Below, piece after piece: positions 9,246 to 16,731 of a stretch of 64,000 bases of DNA. Within the stretch, counting starts at the first letter, position 1. The number at the start of each line of letters is the position of its first letter. Below the pieces are notes generated by a model. That model made no database searches. It saw nothing but the letters and a program-made list of their open reading frames with translations, and was not told the DNA's origin. This DNA is from Pirellulales bacterium. Lineage in GTDB: Bacteria > Planctomycetota > Planctomycetia > Pirellulales > JAEUIK01. The translations under genes were made by a program, and so were the position numbers. The stretch lies in NCBI GenBank assembly GCA_019636335.1, contig JAHBXR010000004.1, positions 124,001 to 188,000 of the forward strand. The letters are read 5' to 3'.

Positions 9246-9929
9246 ATGTTTGGCCGCACCAAGATGATGCTCGTGGGCCTGGCTGCCGCCGTGGGCGTTC
9301 CTTACGCCGTCAGTTCGACCGGCGTGACGAAGACGATCTCGTCGAGCGACGAAGCGGCGCCCGCGGTGGCCGTCACCGCGACCAAGGAAACTTCGTCGAG
9401 CTTCCAGATCCCCTTTCTGAGCTCGTCGGAAGAAACGAAACCGGCGCGAATCTCCGACGTACCCGCCTTGCCCTTCGATCCGCGCATCGCGGGCGATCCG
9501 GTGCAGAACCTGGGCGAGATCTTCAACTTCCACGTCACCACTGGCTGGGTGATGGGACGCTGGCCGCGCGTCTCCACGCGCCTGGGCGAGATCGACCTGC
9601 AAGGCTACCGCGTGCCGCTCGTGAGCGGCACCGCCTACGACGACGTCGCCGGCGCGCTGACCTACTACTTCAACAAGGAACAGAAGGTCGAGCGGATCAC
9701 CTTCTTCGGCACGACGGGCGATCCCCAGAAGCTGATCGCCGCGGTCCAACAGCTCGGCCTGTCGCAGGTGATCCACCCCGACGCCGGCCTGATGCTCTAC
9801 CAGCACATGTGGAACGGCCAGGTCGAGAGTGAGCTGCAAGTCCGGCCGGCCAAGGTGGTGCGTTCCGGATCGCCCCACGAGCGGTACTCGGTGGCGCTCG
9901 TGCTGGTCCGCCCGTCGAAACTCAAATGA
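9246..9929 (+). CDS. Membrane-anchored protein of unknown function
   Basis: A 227-residue protein. ATG 9246 is chosen because GGAGGA lies nine bases upstream; an in-frame ATG at 9174 would add 24 residues. It opens with a signal-anchor (KMMLVGLAAAVGVPYAVSS), then a Ser/Thr/Ala-rich linker, then a conserved-looking globular part (residues ~80-227) with LPFDPRIAG, GWVMGRWPRVSTRLGEIDLQGYRVPLVSG and YYFNKEQKVERITFFG. It looks like a planctomycete-restricted envelope family. I do not recognise a function. It converges with the diadenylate cyclase gene. Confidence 0.75.
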   Translation: MFGRTKMMLVGLAAAVGVPYAVSSTGVTKTISSSDEAAPAVAVTATKETSSSFQIPFLSSSEETKPARISDVPALPFDPRIAGDPVQNLGEIFNFHVTTGWVMGRWPRVSTRLGEIDLQGYRVPLVSGTAYDDVAGALTYYFNKEQKVERITFFGTTGDPQKLIAAVQQLGLSQVIHPDAGLMLYQHMWNGQVESELQVRPAKVVRSGSPHERYSVALVLVRPSKLK

Positions 9930-9941
9930 GCGAGGATCATC

Positions 9942-9965
9942 GAACGCAGGCCCGGCGGTGCGTTC
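9942..9965. terminator. Hairpin between convergent genes, possible terminator
   Basis: A perfect 7-bp stem (GAACGCA / TGCGTTC) with a 10-nt GC-rich loop sits between two converging stop codons and overlaps the last bases of the leftward gene. There is no T-run on either side, so intrinsic termination is uncertain. Confidence 0.35.
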
Positions 9966-10896
9966 AATCGCGGCCGTCTTGATCGTGCTCGAAGTCGCGC
10001 CATTTCATGGGGCGGCGGAAGGGCTCGACGCGCAGCACGACCTCGCCGTTCTGAAAGATGCGCACGGTCCCGCTCGACTCGCTGACGGCGATCGCCACGG
10101 CCTTGGTCGATCGGCTCACCGCGGCGGCGGCCCAATGGCGGGCGCCGAGCCCCTTGGACAGCGTCAGCCCCGCGGCCGGCGCGTCGACGTACCGCGCCGC
10201 GGCCTCGACCGTGCCATCGGCCGCGATGACGATCGCGCCATCCATCTGCGCGATCTCTTTGATGCCTTCGCGCACCTTGGCATTCTTGATGTTGCGTTCC
10301 TTGCGGCTGTATCCCTTCACGGGGTCGAAGCCGGTCGGGTAGCTACTGGCCAGCACCTTGCGCGTATCGCCGACGACGAACAGCGTGCCGATCGGCTTTC
10401 CTTCGCGACCTTCGCGGCCGATCTCGAGGGCCAGGTTCACCACCGTGCGCAGCGTTTCGAGCGGGACGCGGCTTTCGAGCTGGCGCAGATCGGCCACGGT
10501 GAGACGACCCAAGTGCTCGCCCAGGTCGAGCAGGCTGAGCGAATCGAACTCGCGCTCCTCGAAGCCACTGTAGAGCGACACGACACGACAACCGGGCGCG
10601 AGGATGTCGTCGGCCACGCTTTCCAACAAGGCCTGCGTGAGCCGCTCGTAGACGGGCAGATCGACGACTCCCACGATCACCGTCGGCAAGCCGCATTCTT
10701 GCGCGCCGGCAAGACAATCGGGAGTCGAGGCCGCCGCCAGCAGCTTCACGCCGTCGGCCAGCCCCTTCGCCTTGGCCCAATCGATCGGACGCTCGGCCAG
10801 CAACAGCAGTGCGTCAGCGTCGGTCGCCCGTGCCATGCGCACGGCGTTCTCGAAGATCGTCTCGAAAAGCTCGTCGACGTGCTGAGACTTCGCCAT
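9964..10896 (-). CDS. Diadenylate cyclase (DAC/DisA_N domain) with N-terminal pyruvate-kinase-C-like domain
   Basis: A 310-residue protein from ATG 10896. Residues ~20-110 look like the Rossmann-like pyruvate-kinase C-terminal domain (ADALLLLAERPIDWAKAKG ... TVIVGVVDL) and residues ~145-290 are a DAC domain: EGKPIGTLFVVGD, QMDGAIVIAADG (the DGA motif, 219-221), GARHWAAAAVSR (RHR-type motif, here RHW, 253-255) and VSESSGTVRIF. This layout is that of DacZ, first described in archaea, which makes cyclic di-AMP from two ATP. The third residue of RHR is Trp instead of Arg, which could alter catalysis. The upstream neighbour is an ABC exporter on the same strand, 220 nt away. Confidence 0.83.
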   Translation of the reverse strand: MAKSQHVDELFETIFENAVRMARATDADALLLLAERPIDWAKAKGLADGVKLLAAASTPDCLAGAQECGLPTVIVGVVDLPVYERLTQALLESVADDILAPGCRVVSLYSGFEEREFDSLSLLDLGEHLGRLTVADLRQLESRVPLETLRTVVNLALEIGREGREGKPIGTLFVVGDTRKVLASSYPTGFDPVKGYSRKERNIKNAKVREGIKEIAQMDGAIVIAADGTVEAAARYVDAPAAGLTLSKGLGARHWAAAAVSRSTKAVAIAVSESSGTVRIFQNGEVVLRVEPFRRPMKWRDFEHDQDGRD

Positions 10897-11116
10897 TGCG
10901 CGACATGAATGGTCAACGGGAGCCAGCCCCCGGGCGCGCACGCCGCGCCAGGAACGGTCTCACCTCGGGGAGAAAAAGCAGCGAACCGGGCGATCCTTCG
11001 CCCAAGGAGGGAATCCACGACAACCACGTGCATGGTAAGGCTTTTCGCCGCGCCCGGCAACCGCCCCCGGCCACTTCGCCGCGCGCCCGTTTGCCGTCGC
11101 CTGGCCCCCTCACGGG

Positions 11117-13153
11117 TCATGCAATCTCGCGGAGTTGGATATCGTACAACCGGGCGTAAAGATCGCAGCGGCGCACCAGCTCTTCGTGCGTGCCGATGTC
11201 GAGAATCCGCCCTGAATTCATCACCACGATCCGATCGGCCAGGGCCAACGTGGCCATGCGGTGCGTGATGAGGAACGTGGTCCGGTTCCGCACGAATGTT
11301 TCGAGCACCTTCTGAATGAGCTGCTCGCTTTCGAGATCGACCTGGCTGGTGGCTTCATCGAGGATCAGGATCGAAGGATCGCGCAGGATCGCCCGCGCCA
11401 GCGCGATCCGTTGCCGCTGACCGCCCGAGAGTTGTCCGCCGCGCGGACCAACGACACTCTCGTAGCCCGCGTGCAAACGCTCTTCGATAAAGCGGTGGGC
11501 GTGCGCCTGCTTGGCCGCCTCGATCACTTGCTCGCGCGTGGCATGCGGCGCCCCGTAGCGAATGTTGTTGAGCACGGTGTCATCGAACAGGTGCGGTTCC
11601 TGCGTGACGAGTCCGATCTGTTGCCGCAGGTCGCGCAACCGCACCTCGCGCAGATCGACGCCGTCGAGCTTCACCGAGCCCGATACCGGATCGAAAAAGC
11701 GCGGAATCAGATTGGCCAGCGTCGACTTGCCGCAGCCGTTCGGTCCGACGATGGCGATCGTCTCGCCAAAAGGGACGCGGAGATTCACGTCGTTGACCAC
11801 CGGCACGCCCGGACGATAGGCGAACTCGACGCGGTCGAAGTGCAACTCGCGCGCGTGGCGCCCCAGCTTGCGCGGCGCGGGGGGATCCTTGATCGTCGGC
11901 TCCCGATCGATCATCGCAAAGATGCGATCGCTCGCCGCCGACGCACGCTGGATACGGCTGAAGATTTCCGACAATTTCCGGGCCGGATCGCTCGTGCCAG
12001 CCAGCAAGCCGTAGAACAGCACGAGTGCCCCCACGTCGAAGGGGCGGTCGCTCATGCGAATGCCGAAGAGATGCGTCTTTTGCTCGAGTACGAGGTAGGC
12101 CCCCGCCATCAGCGCCAGGCAGATCGTGACGATGCCCATGAACTCGGTCAGGGGGCGCGTCAGCGAATCGTAACGATCGATCCGCACCGCCTTTTTGTTG
12201 TACTTCTTGCCGGCGCGATGGAAGCGGGCCCGCTCGGAGCGCTCCATCGTAAAGGCCTTCACGATCTTGATCCCCTGCAGCGTCTCTTCGAGCACGCCGT
12301 AGAGTTGCGACATCTCTTCCATGGCCTTGCGATTGGCGCGTTTCAGGGTTTTGGCCAGCGAACCGATCAGGTAGGCGGCAATCGGAGCCACGACCAGCGA
12401 CAGCACCAGCAACTGCCAGCTAATCAGCGCCGCGCCGGCGAAGCAGACGAACATCTTGAGCGGCTCGCGAATGGCCTTGCCGAAGAGGGCCTTCATGCCG
12501 GCGGCCAGCGACTCGATGTCCTGCGTGAAGCGGCACATCAGGTCGCTCGTCCCTTCATCGGTGAAGGTGGCCAGATCCATGCGCAGCGTGCGTCGATAGA
12601 ACTCGTTGCGCAATTGGAATGTTGTCCGCTGCACGAGCAGGCTGACCAGGATCGACTGCGCGATGAAGAACACGCTTTTGATCAGCGTGCCCACGATCAG
12701 CAGCAGCACGATCAGCACGAGGGTCTGAAAGGCGTCGTGCGGCAGGAAGCGATCGATGTAGTATTTGGCCAACTCGTAATTGGCGACGGCGCGTTCTTCG
12801 GCCGCCAGGCGATGACGGACGCCGGCCAGCTCGCGATCGGCCTCTTGCCTCGCGTCACCTTGCAATTTCGTCAGTTGTGCTTCGAGTTCCGTCGCCTGCG
12901 CGCGAATCGGCGCGGCGGTCGCCTCGGCGTCCGAGATCTTCGTACGCACCCAATCCTGCATCGTGCTGCGCTTGAAGATCACCTCGACGAACGGGTAGAC
13001 CGGGCCGATGTTGGCCCCCCACATGACGCCGACGACGATGGCACAGACCACCGACGAGACAAACAACAGACGGTGCTGGAGCGCCATGCGCATCGCGCGA
13101 CCGAACGTGCTGGGACGAGATGTTTTTTCTTGTGGCACGCGACCTGGATCCAT
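11117..13153 (-). CDS. ABC exporter, fused permease and ATPase (MsbA-like)
   Basis: A 678-residue half-transporter from ATG 13153; an upstream in-frame start at 13195 adds 14 residues. The permease half (residues ~20-410) has about six helices. Between helices 1 and 2 lies an unusually long, probably coiled-coil segment (AEATAAPIRAQATELEAQL ... AGVRHRLAAEERA), predicted outside the cytoplasm. The ATPase half shows Walker A GPNGCGKST, Q-loop VTQEPHLF, signature LSGGQRQRIALARA, Walker B ILILDEAT and H-loop LITHRMA, so it should be active as a homodimer. Substrate is probably a lipid or lipid-linked compound, by family only. Confidence 0.92.
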   Translation of the reverse strand: MDPGRVPQEKTSRPSTFGRAMRMALQHRLLFVSSVVCAIVVGVMWGANIGPVYPFVEVIFKRSTMQDWVRTKISDAEATAAPIRAQATELEAQLTKLQGDARQEADRELAGVRHRLAAEERAVANYELAKYYIDRFLPHDAFQTLVLIVLLLIVGTLIKSVFFIAQSILVSLLVQRTTFQLRNEFYRRTLRMDLATFTDEGTSDLMCRFTQDIESLAAGMKALFGKAIREPLKMFVCFAGAALISWQLLVLSLVVAPIAAYLIGSLAKTLKRANRKAMEEMSQLYGVLEETLQGIKIVKAFTMERSERARFHRAGKKYNKKAVRIDRYDSLTRPLTEFMGIVTICLALMAGAYLVLEQKTHLFGIRMSDRPFDVGALVLFYGLLAGTSDPARKLSEIFSRIQRASAASDRIFAMIDREPTIKDPPAPRKLGRHARELHFDRVEFAYRPGVPVVNDVNLRVPFGETIAIVGPNGCGKSTLANLIPRFFDPVSGSVKLDGVDLREVRLRDLRQQIGLVTQEPHLFDDTVLNNIRYGAPHATREQVIEAAKQAHAHRFIEERLHAGYESVVGPRGGQLSGGQRQRIALARAILRDPSILILDEATSQVDLESEQLIQKVLETFVRNRTTFLITHRMATLALADRIVVMNSGRILDIGTHEELVRRCDLYARLYDIQLREIA

Positions 13154-13274
13154 GAAGGTGCGCCTGCGCAGACCGGCAGGCAGAGATACCGCCAAATGAT
13201 GAGCGGCGTCTTGTAACAGATGCCGCGCGTGCGGCCAAGATCAGCGGCGCGGGGCTCGGCCCCTTCCCTTCCCC

Positions 13275-13601
13275 TCAGGGTCGCCGGCGATAGCGTCGAT
13301 AGGCCTCCCAGGCCGCCGCCGAGCCGCTGGCGATCACGCTGACGGCCACCAATACCGCCAGCGGCGCCACCAGTGCTATCACGACAAAGGTGGCGGAACT
13401 CGACTCCGCTTCGACCCAGGCCATCTTGCTGCGCAGCAGTCCGCCCAAGACGGCGCAGAGCACGCTGGCGATGAGCATCAGCCGGAACAGCGTGGCCAGC
13501 GTGAAGCGCGGCAAGCCAGCCCCCGCCTGTTCCGCCGCCGGCGGAGCAGGAGTCGTCGTCGGAGGCGATTTCCCGCGCGGGGGCTTCTTGCTCGGGGGCA
13601 T
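13275..13601 (-). CDS. Small two-helix membrane protein, unknown function
   Basis: A 108-residue protein. A Lys/Pro-rich N-terminal tail (PPSKKPPRGKSPP) is followed by the segment PRFTLATLFRLMLIASVLCAVLGGL, a hydrophobic helix preceded by the F-T-L-x-T-L-x-x-L pattern seen in many small planctomycete membrane proteins, then a second helix (TFVVIALVAPLAVLVAVSVIA) and a basic tail (YRRYRRRP). It lies 23 nt from the metallophosphoesterase gene, upstream of it on the same strand being that gene, so the two may be co-transcribed. Function not recognised. Confidence 0.65.
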   Translation of the reverse strand: MPPSKKPPRGKSPPTTTPAPPAAEQAGAGLPRFTLATLFRLMLIASVLCAVLGGLLRSKMAWVEAESSSATFVVIALVAPLAVLVAVSVIASGSAAAWEAYRRYRRRP

Positions 13602-13624
13602 CGACGTCTCCCCTCCGCCGCGAT

Positions 13625-14491
13625 TTAAGTCAGCCGCGCGAGACGGCCCACGATCTCACCATGCGTGTAGGTCCGATCGGTCGGCAGCAACAGGCACGTG
13701 GCCTTGTCTCCCGTACAATCGAGAATCACCTGCACGTCGTTCGGTACGTCGAAGCCATTCGGGCAGGGCTCGTGGCCGTGGATCAGCACGTTGGCCGAAA
13801 TGGCCTGGGCAAACGCCACCGCGTTCTCTCGCCGGAAGTCGCGTCCCCACACCAGCTCGAATACGCGTCCATGCTCGCGGAAGTCGATCGCCTCGAGCTG
13901 CTTCTCGAGAATGCTCGTGTCGAAGCCCTTGCGATCGACCTGCTCGGGCAGCGTGTGGCATACCACCACGTCCCCCGGCAGACGCACGGCCAGCGGACAC
14001 GACTTCAAGAACGCCACCATTGCCTCGCGCACCTTGTCGACGGCCGGACCGTACATCACCTGCATGCCCATGCGGAACAGCAGGTTGAGCATCTTCTTCG
14101 CCTTGAGGATCGGGTATTCCGTCATCTCGGCGAGCTCGTGATTGCTGAGGATGAAGTGAACCCGGTCGGGATACTTCGCCTTGAGCTTGGCGACGTCCTC
14201 GAGCATCGAGTGGGACATGCAGCCGCCATTCTCGGGATAGGTTGGCCCGCCGTGGCAGACCTCCTGCATGATGAGGTGCCGCCGCGGATGGTTGTCGAGA
14301 TCGGCCAGCTTGCGAATCGCGTTGAAGTTGCGCCGATGGCCGTGCAGGTCGGCCGTCACGAGCACGTCGTCCGCCATCTCGGGCGTAATGACGACGACGT
14401 TTCCCTCGCGCCCCGGCGTGCGCCGATTCGCCTCGGCCGCCTGGCGATAGGCGGCGATGACACCTTCGATGTAGTCGAACGGAGCAACCAT
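13625..14491 (-). CDS. Metallophosphoesterase-like protein
   Basis: A 288-residue protein. Calcineurin-like phosphoesterase motifs are partly present: TADLHGH (the D-x-H metal site, residues ~46-52), LSNHE (usually GNHE), VVCHTLPE and IHGHEP. The second motif, normally GDxxDRG, is replaced by a region reading MQEVCHGG, so the bridging Asp may be missing or supplied differently. It resembles planctomycete proteins annotated as serine/threonine phosphatases, but the substrate is unknown. It precedes the small membrane protein on the same strand. Confidence 0.75.
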   Translation of the reverse strand: MVAPFDYIEGVIAAYRQAAEANRRTPGREGNVVVITPEMADDVLVTADLHGHRRNFNAIRKLADLDNHPRRHLIMQEVCHGGPTYPENGGCMSHSMLEDVAKLKAKYPDRVHFILSNHELAEMTEYPILKAKKMLNLLFRMGMQVMYGPAVDKVREAMVAFLKSCPLAVRLPGDVVVCHTLPEQVDRKGFDTSILEKQLEAIDFREHGRVFELVWGRDFRRENAVAFAQAISANVLIHGHEPCPNGFDVPNDVQVILDCTGDKATCLLLPTDRTYTHGEIVGRLARLT

Positions 14492-14563
14492 TAAAGATCA
14501 TCTACGAGCGAACGATCCGCTTTGATGAAGGCGGCATCACTTGCCAAGGAGCGCCACGCCACA

Positions 14564-14956
14564 TTAACTGGCCGCTTTGTGCAATTGTTCGTCCAACGAT
14601 GCCAAAGGTAATTGTCGTCGTTGTGCAAGTTCCAAATACATCGAGTCGTAACAAGTAAGGGCAAACTTTCTCGCGAGAGGTAAGAACTGGGAGAAGGGCT
14701 GTTCAGGCGAGAGGAGTTCTACTTCTATTCCAAGCTTGAGCAAATCCGAGATGAACCGCGCCGATTCGACCTCGGTAATGCGTCCCTTTCGTTCGGCAAG
14801 CCCCACGACGTTGGCAATCTCGAGGAACCACCAGCTTGGCACCAAGGCAGTTTCCTGCTCGAGGCGCACGAGAAGTGTATCCGTGCTTTCGGTGGCTTCG
14901 TCTTTGAAGAGCCAAGTCAGAGCGACGGACGCGTCCACGACAAACGCCGCGCTCAT
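14564..14956 (-). CDS. PIN-domain ribonuclease toxin (VapC-like)
   Basis: A 130-residue protein with the four acidic residues expected of a PIN nuclease: Asp8 (VVDASVA), Glu46 (WFLEIANVV), Asp104 (TCYDSMYLELA) and Asp122 (LASLDEQL). PIN toxins cleave tRNA or other RNA using Mg2+. Its start overlaps the stop of the preceding Phd-type antitoxin by four bases, so the two form a coupled toxin-antitoxin module. All catalytic positions are intact. Confidence 0.9.
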   Translation of the reverse strand: MSAAFVVDASVALTWLFKDEATESTDTLLVRLEQETALVPSWWFLEIANVVGLAERKGRITEVESARFISDLLKLGIEVELLSPEQPFSQFLPLARKFALTCYDSMYLELAQRRQLPLASLDEQLHKAAS

Positions 14957-15210
14957 CGCCGGCCCTCTTCGATGAGATCGCGGATCTTGAGGTCGCCTAG
15001 ACTTAACCCCTTCTGGAGTTCTTGAATCCTCCGAATCGCGTCGCGACGCTCTTCCTGAGTGTGCTGGCGTGCCACGGGCACAATCCGCGCGACCGGCTGC
15101 CCATGCTCGGTGATGATGATCTCTTCACCCGAGGCCACTTTTTCCAGCAACTCTGGAAAATGAGCCTGCGCTTCGAAGGCAGCGAACGTATTGAGGGGTT
15201 GTGAGCTCAT
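14953..15210 (-). CDS. Phd/YefM-type antitoxin
   Basis: An 85-residue protein. The N-terminal DNA-binding half (FAAFEAQAHFPELLEKVASGEEIIITEHGQPVARIVP) is the classic Phd/YefM fold and operator-binding region; the charged C-terminus (QELQKGLSLGDLKIRDLIEEGRR) would wrap the partner. It sits immediately upstream of, and overlaps, the PIN toxin gene. It should repress its own promoter and neutralise the toxin. The Phd-PIN pairing is common. Confidence 0.9.
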   Translation of the reverse strand: MSSQPLNTFAAFEAQAHFPELLEKVASGEEIIITEHGQPVARIVPVARQHTQEERRDAIRRIQELQKGLSLGDLKIRDLIEEGRR

Positions 15211-15292
15211 ACCGTGACCCGAGGTTTGCCCGATCCCTCAAGTCTACTGTGGCGCCGCCGGAAATCAAAAAACGATGGTGTGCGATGCGGAA

Positions 15293-15541
15293 TCAGTCAA
15301 GGAATGCCGTTTTCACGGCCTCGCGAGCGATCTCAACGTCCCGCCGGTAATGTTTGTTGTCGAGAATAATCTCTGTCAGTTGTTGTTAAAGCCGGATTTC
15401 TAATTCCCACAGCATGCGTTCCTCTGCCTGATCCTCAAAGGAATATCCTTGGCCGAGATCGCTGCACCGAAATAAGAAATCCCAAAGCACCAAAGCTTCT
15501 TGCCGGGTGAACTCGACTGTTATTCGGTTGGGAATTGACAT
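15293..15541 (-). pseudogene. Small conserved protein gene interrupted by an in-frame TAA
   Basis: Reading from ATG 15541 gives 51 residues (MSIPNRITVEFTRQEA ... EERMLWELEIRL), then TAA at 15388-15386. The same frame continues without another stop for 30 codons (QQLTEIILDNKHYRRDVEIA ... AFLD) to TGA at 15293. The continuation is hydrophilic and helix-like and resembles the expected second half of a small bacterial family with the layout EALVLWDFL ... DQAEER-LW ... AR. A single CAA-to-TAA change would restore an LQQQL run and an 82-residue product. It is next to the PIN/Phd module. It may be a recent pseudogene or a truncated but functional peptide. Confidence 0.6.
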
Positions 15542-15616
15542 CTCGTAATGGCACCACGAGTTTGGGCGATTCGAAGATTGCTCATGACCGAGTGAGCACC
15601 CACTCCGAATCGCCAT

Positions 15617-16729
15617 TCACTGCCCGGCCTGCGGTGACTTGGCACTGGTTTCCGCCGGCATCGCGGCGATCCACTCGCGGATCAGTTCCACCCCTTCCTC
15701 ATGCACGAGCCGCTTGCCCAGCTCGGGCATCATCACGTCGGCTTCGCTCGAGGCGATGCGGAAGGCCAGGATCGACTGATCCGGTTCGCCCGGCACGATG
15801 TCGTACTTCAGTCCGCCCGAGCCGCGTCCGGCGGCGACCGGTGGCTTGAAGATGCCGAACTTGAACGGTTCGGCCTGTGCCACCGACAGGTCGAGCCCCG
15901 AATTCCGGGCCGGTCCGCGGCCGTTGTGACAGTGCGCACAGTTCACGTCCAGCCACGCGCGAGCGCGTTCGTCGAGCGTGCCCGAATGTGGATCGTCCCA
16001 CACCGCCATGCGCGGCGCGTCGGCCGGCGCCGGGGCACCCGACAAGGCCCCCGCTTTCGTCCAATGAGTCAATTGATTCTCGCTACCGCCGGCGTAGACG
16101 AAATCGCCGTTCAACTGGCTCCCCTTGGGGCCGATCGGGCGCATGATGTTGTCTTCGACCTTGTGGCACCCCTTGCACTGGTTGGCATTGGGCACCAGGT
16201 AGTCGATTTTGCGCTCGGCCCCGTCGGTGTGCGTCCAGGAGACCGGCATGATGCGGCCCCCCAACTGTAGCGTGGCCTCGGTCTGCTCCTCGTTCCAGAG
16301 ATAAGGCAGGCCGACCCAGCCCGACTCTTCATGTACTAGGATGCGCGTTTCGAGTAGCCGCTCTCCCTGGCTGGGATCGCGCATGTCGTGCGGATACGCA
16401 AACGTCTTGGCGATGACCGTGCCGACCGGGAAGTCGAACGGCTTTTCAGCGTGGTACGTCGCGCTCGTGCCGGCCGGCAACTTCACGAAACGATACTTCG
16501 ACGTGTAGTCCGAGAAGAGAGGCGTGTTCAGCGCGTAGGGAATCACCCCCGCGGCCGGCTCTTGCGTGGCGCCATTCCCCACGAAGAGACCATACGCCGA
16601 GAGCTTCTCGGGGGGCCCCTCCTCGACGATGGGGGCGCCCGATTTCGAACTACAACCACTCCACGCGACCGCCAGCAAGACAATAGCGGCGCAGCACGAA
16701 AGTCGCCGGCGAGACACGCCGCTTCGCAT
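15617..16729 (-). CDS. SO2930-family diheme c-type cytochrome lipoprotein
   Basis: A 370-residue protein. A lipoprotein signal ends at AVAWSGC (Cys26). Two heme c sites are visible: CKGCH (185-189) and CAHCH (264-268). The conserved context LNTPLFSDYTSKYRFVKLP, WTHTDGAERKIDYLVPNANQCKGCH and WLDVNCAHCHNGRGPARNSGL matches the SO2930/HNE_0200 family (TIGR03806). This family is known to be encoded beside a parallel beta-helix protein, exactly as here: the upstream gene ends 2 nt away. The role is unknown; an electron-transfer or oxidoreductase activity on the outer face of the cell is inferred from the hemes. Confidence 0.88.
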   Translation of the reverse strand: MRSGVSRRRLSCCAAIVLLAVAWSGCSSKSGAPIVEEGPPEKLSAYGLFVGNGATQEPAAGVIPYALNTPLFSDYTSKYRFVKLPAGTSATYHAEKPFDFPVGTVIAKTFAYPHDMRDPSQGERLLETRILVHEESGWVGLPYLWNEEQTEATLQLGGRIMPVSWTHTDGAERKIDYLVPNANQCKGCHKVEDNIMRPIGPKGSQLNGDFVYAGGSENQLTHWTKAGALSGAPAPADAPRMAVWDDPHSGTLDERARAWLDVNCAHCHNGRGPARNSGLDLSVAQAEPFKFGIFKPPVAAGRGSGGLKYDIVPGEPDQSILAFRIASSEADVMMPELGKRLVHEEGVELIREWIAAMPAETSAKSPQAGQ

Positions 16730-16731
16730 CG

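Noticed and set aside
8801-9262. A 150-residue N-terminal extension of MotA
   Set aside because: It is Arg/Pro-rich, lacks membrane character, and the canonical MotA start is at 8800.
14953-15210. The Phd/PIN module as a novel system
   Set aside because: It is a standard, intact toxin-antitoxin pair.
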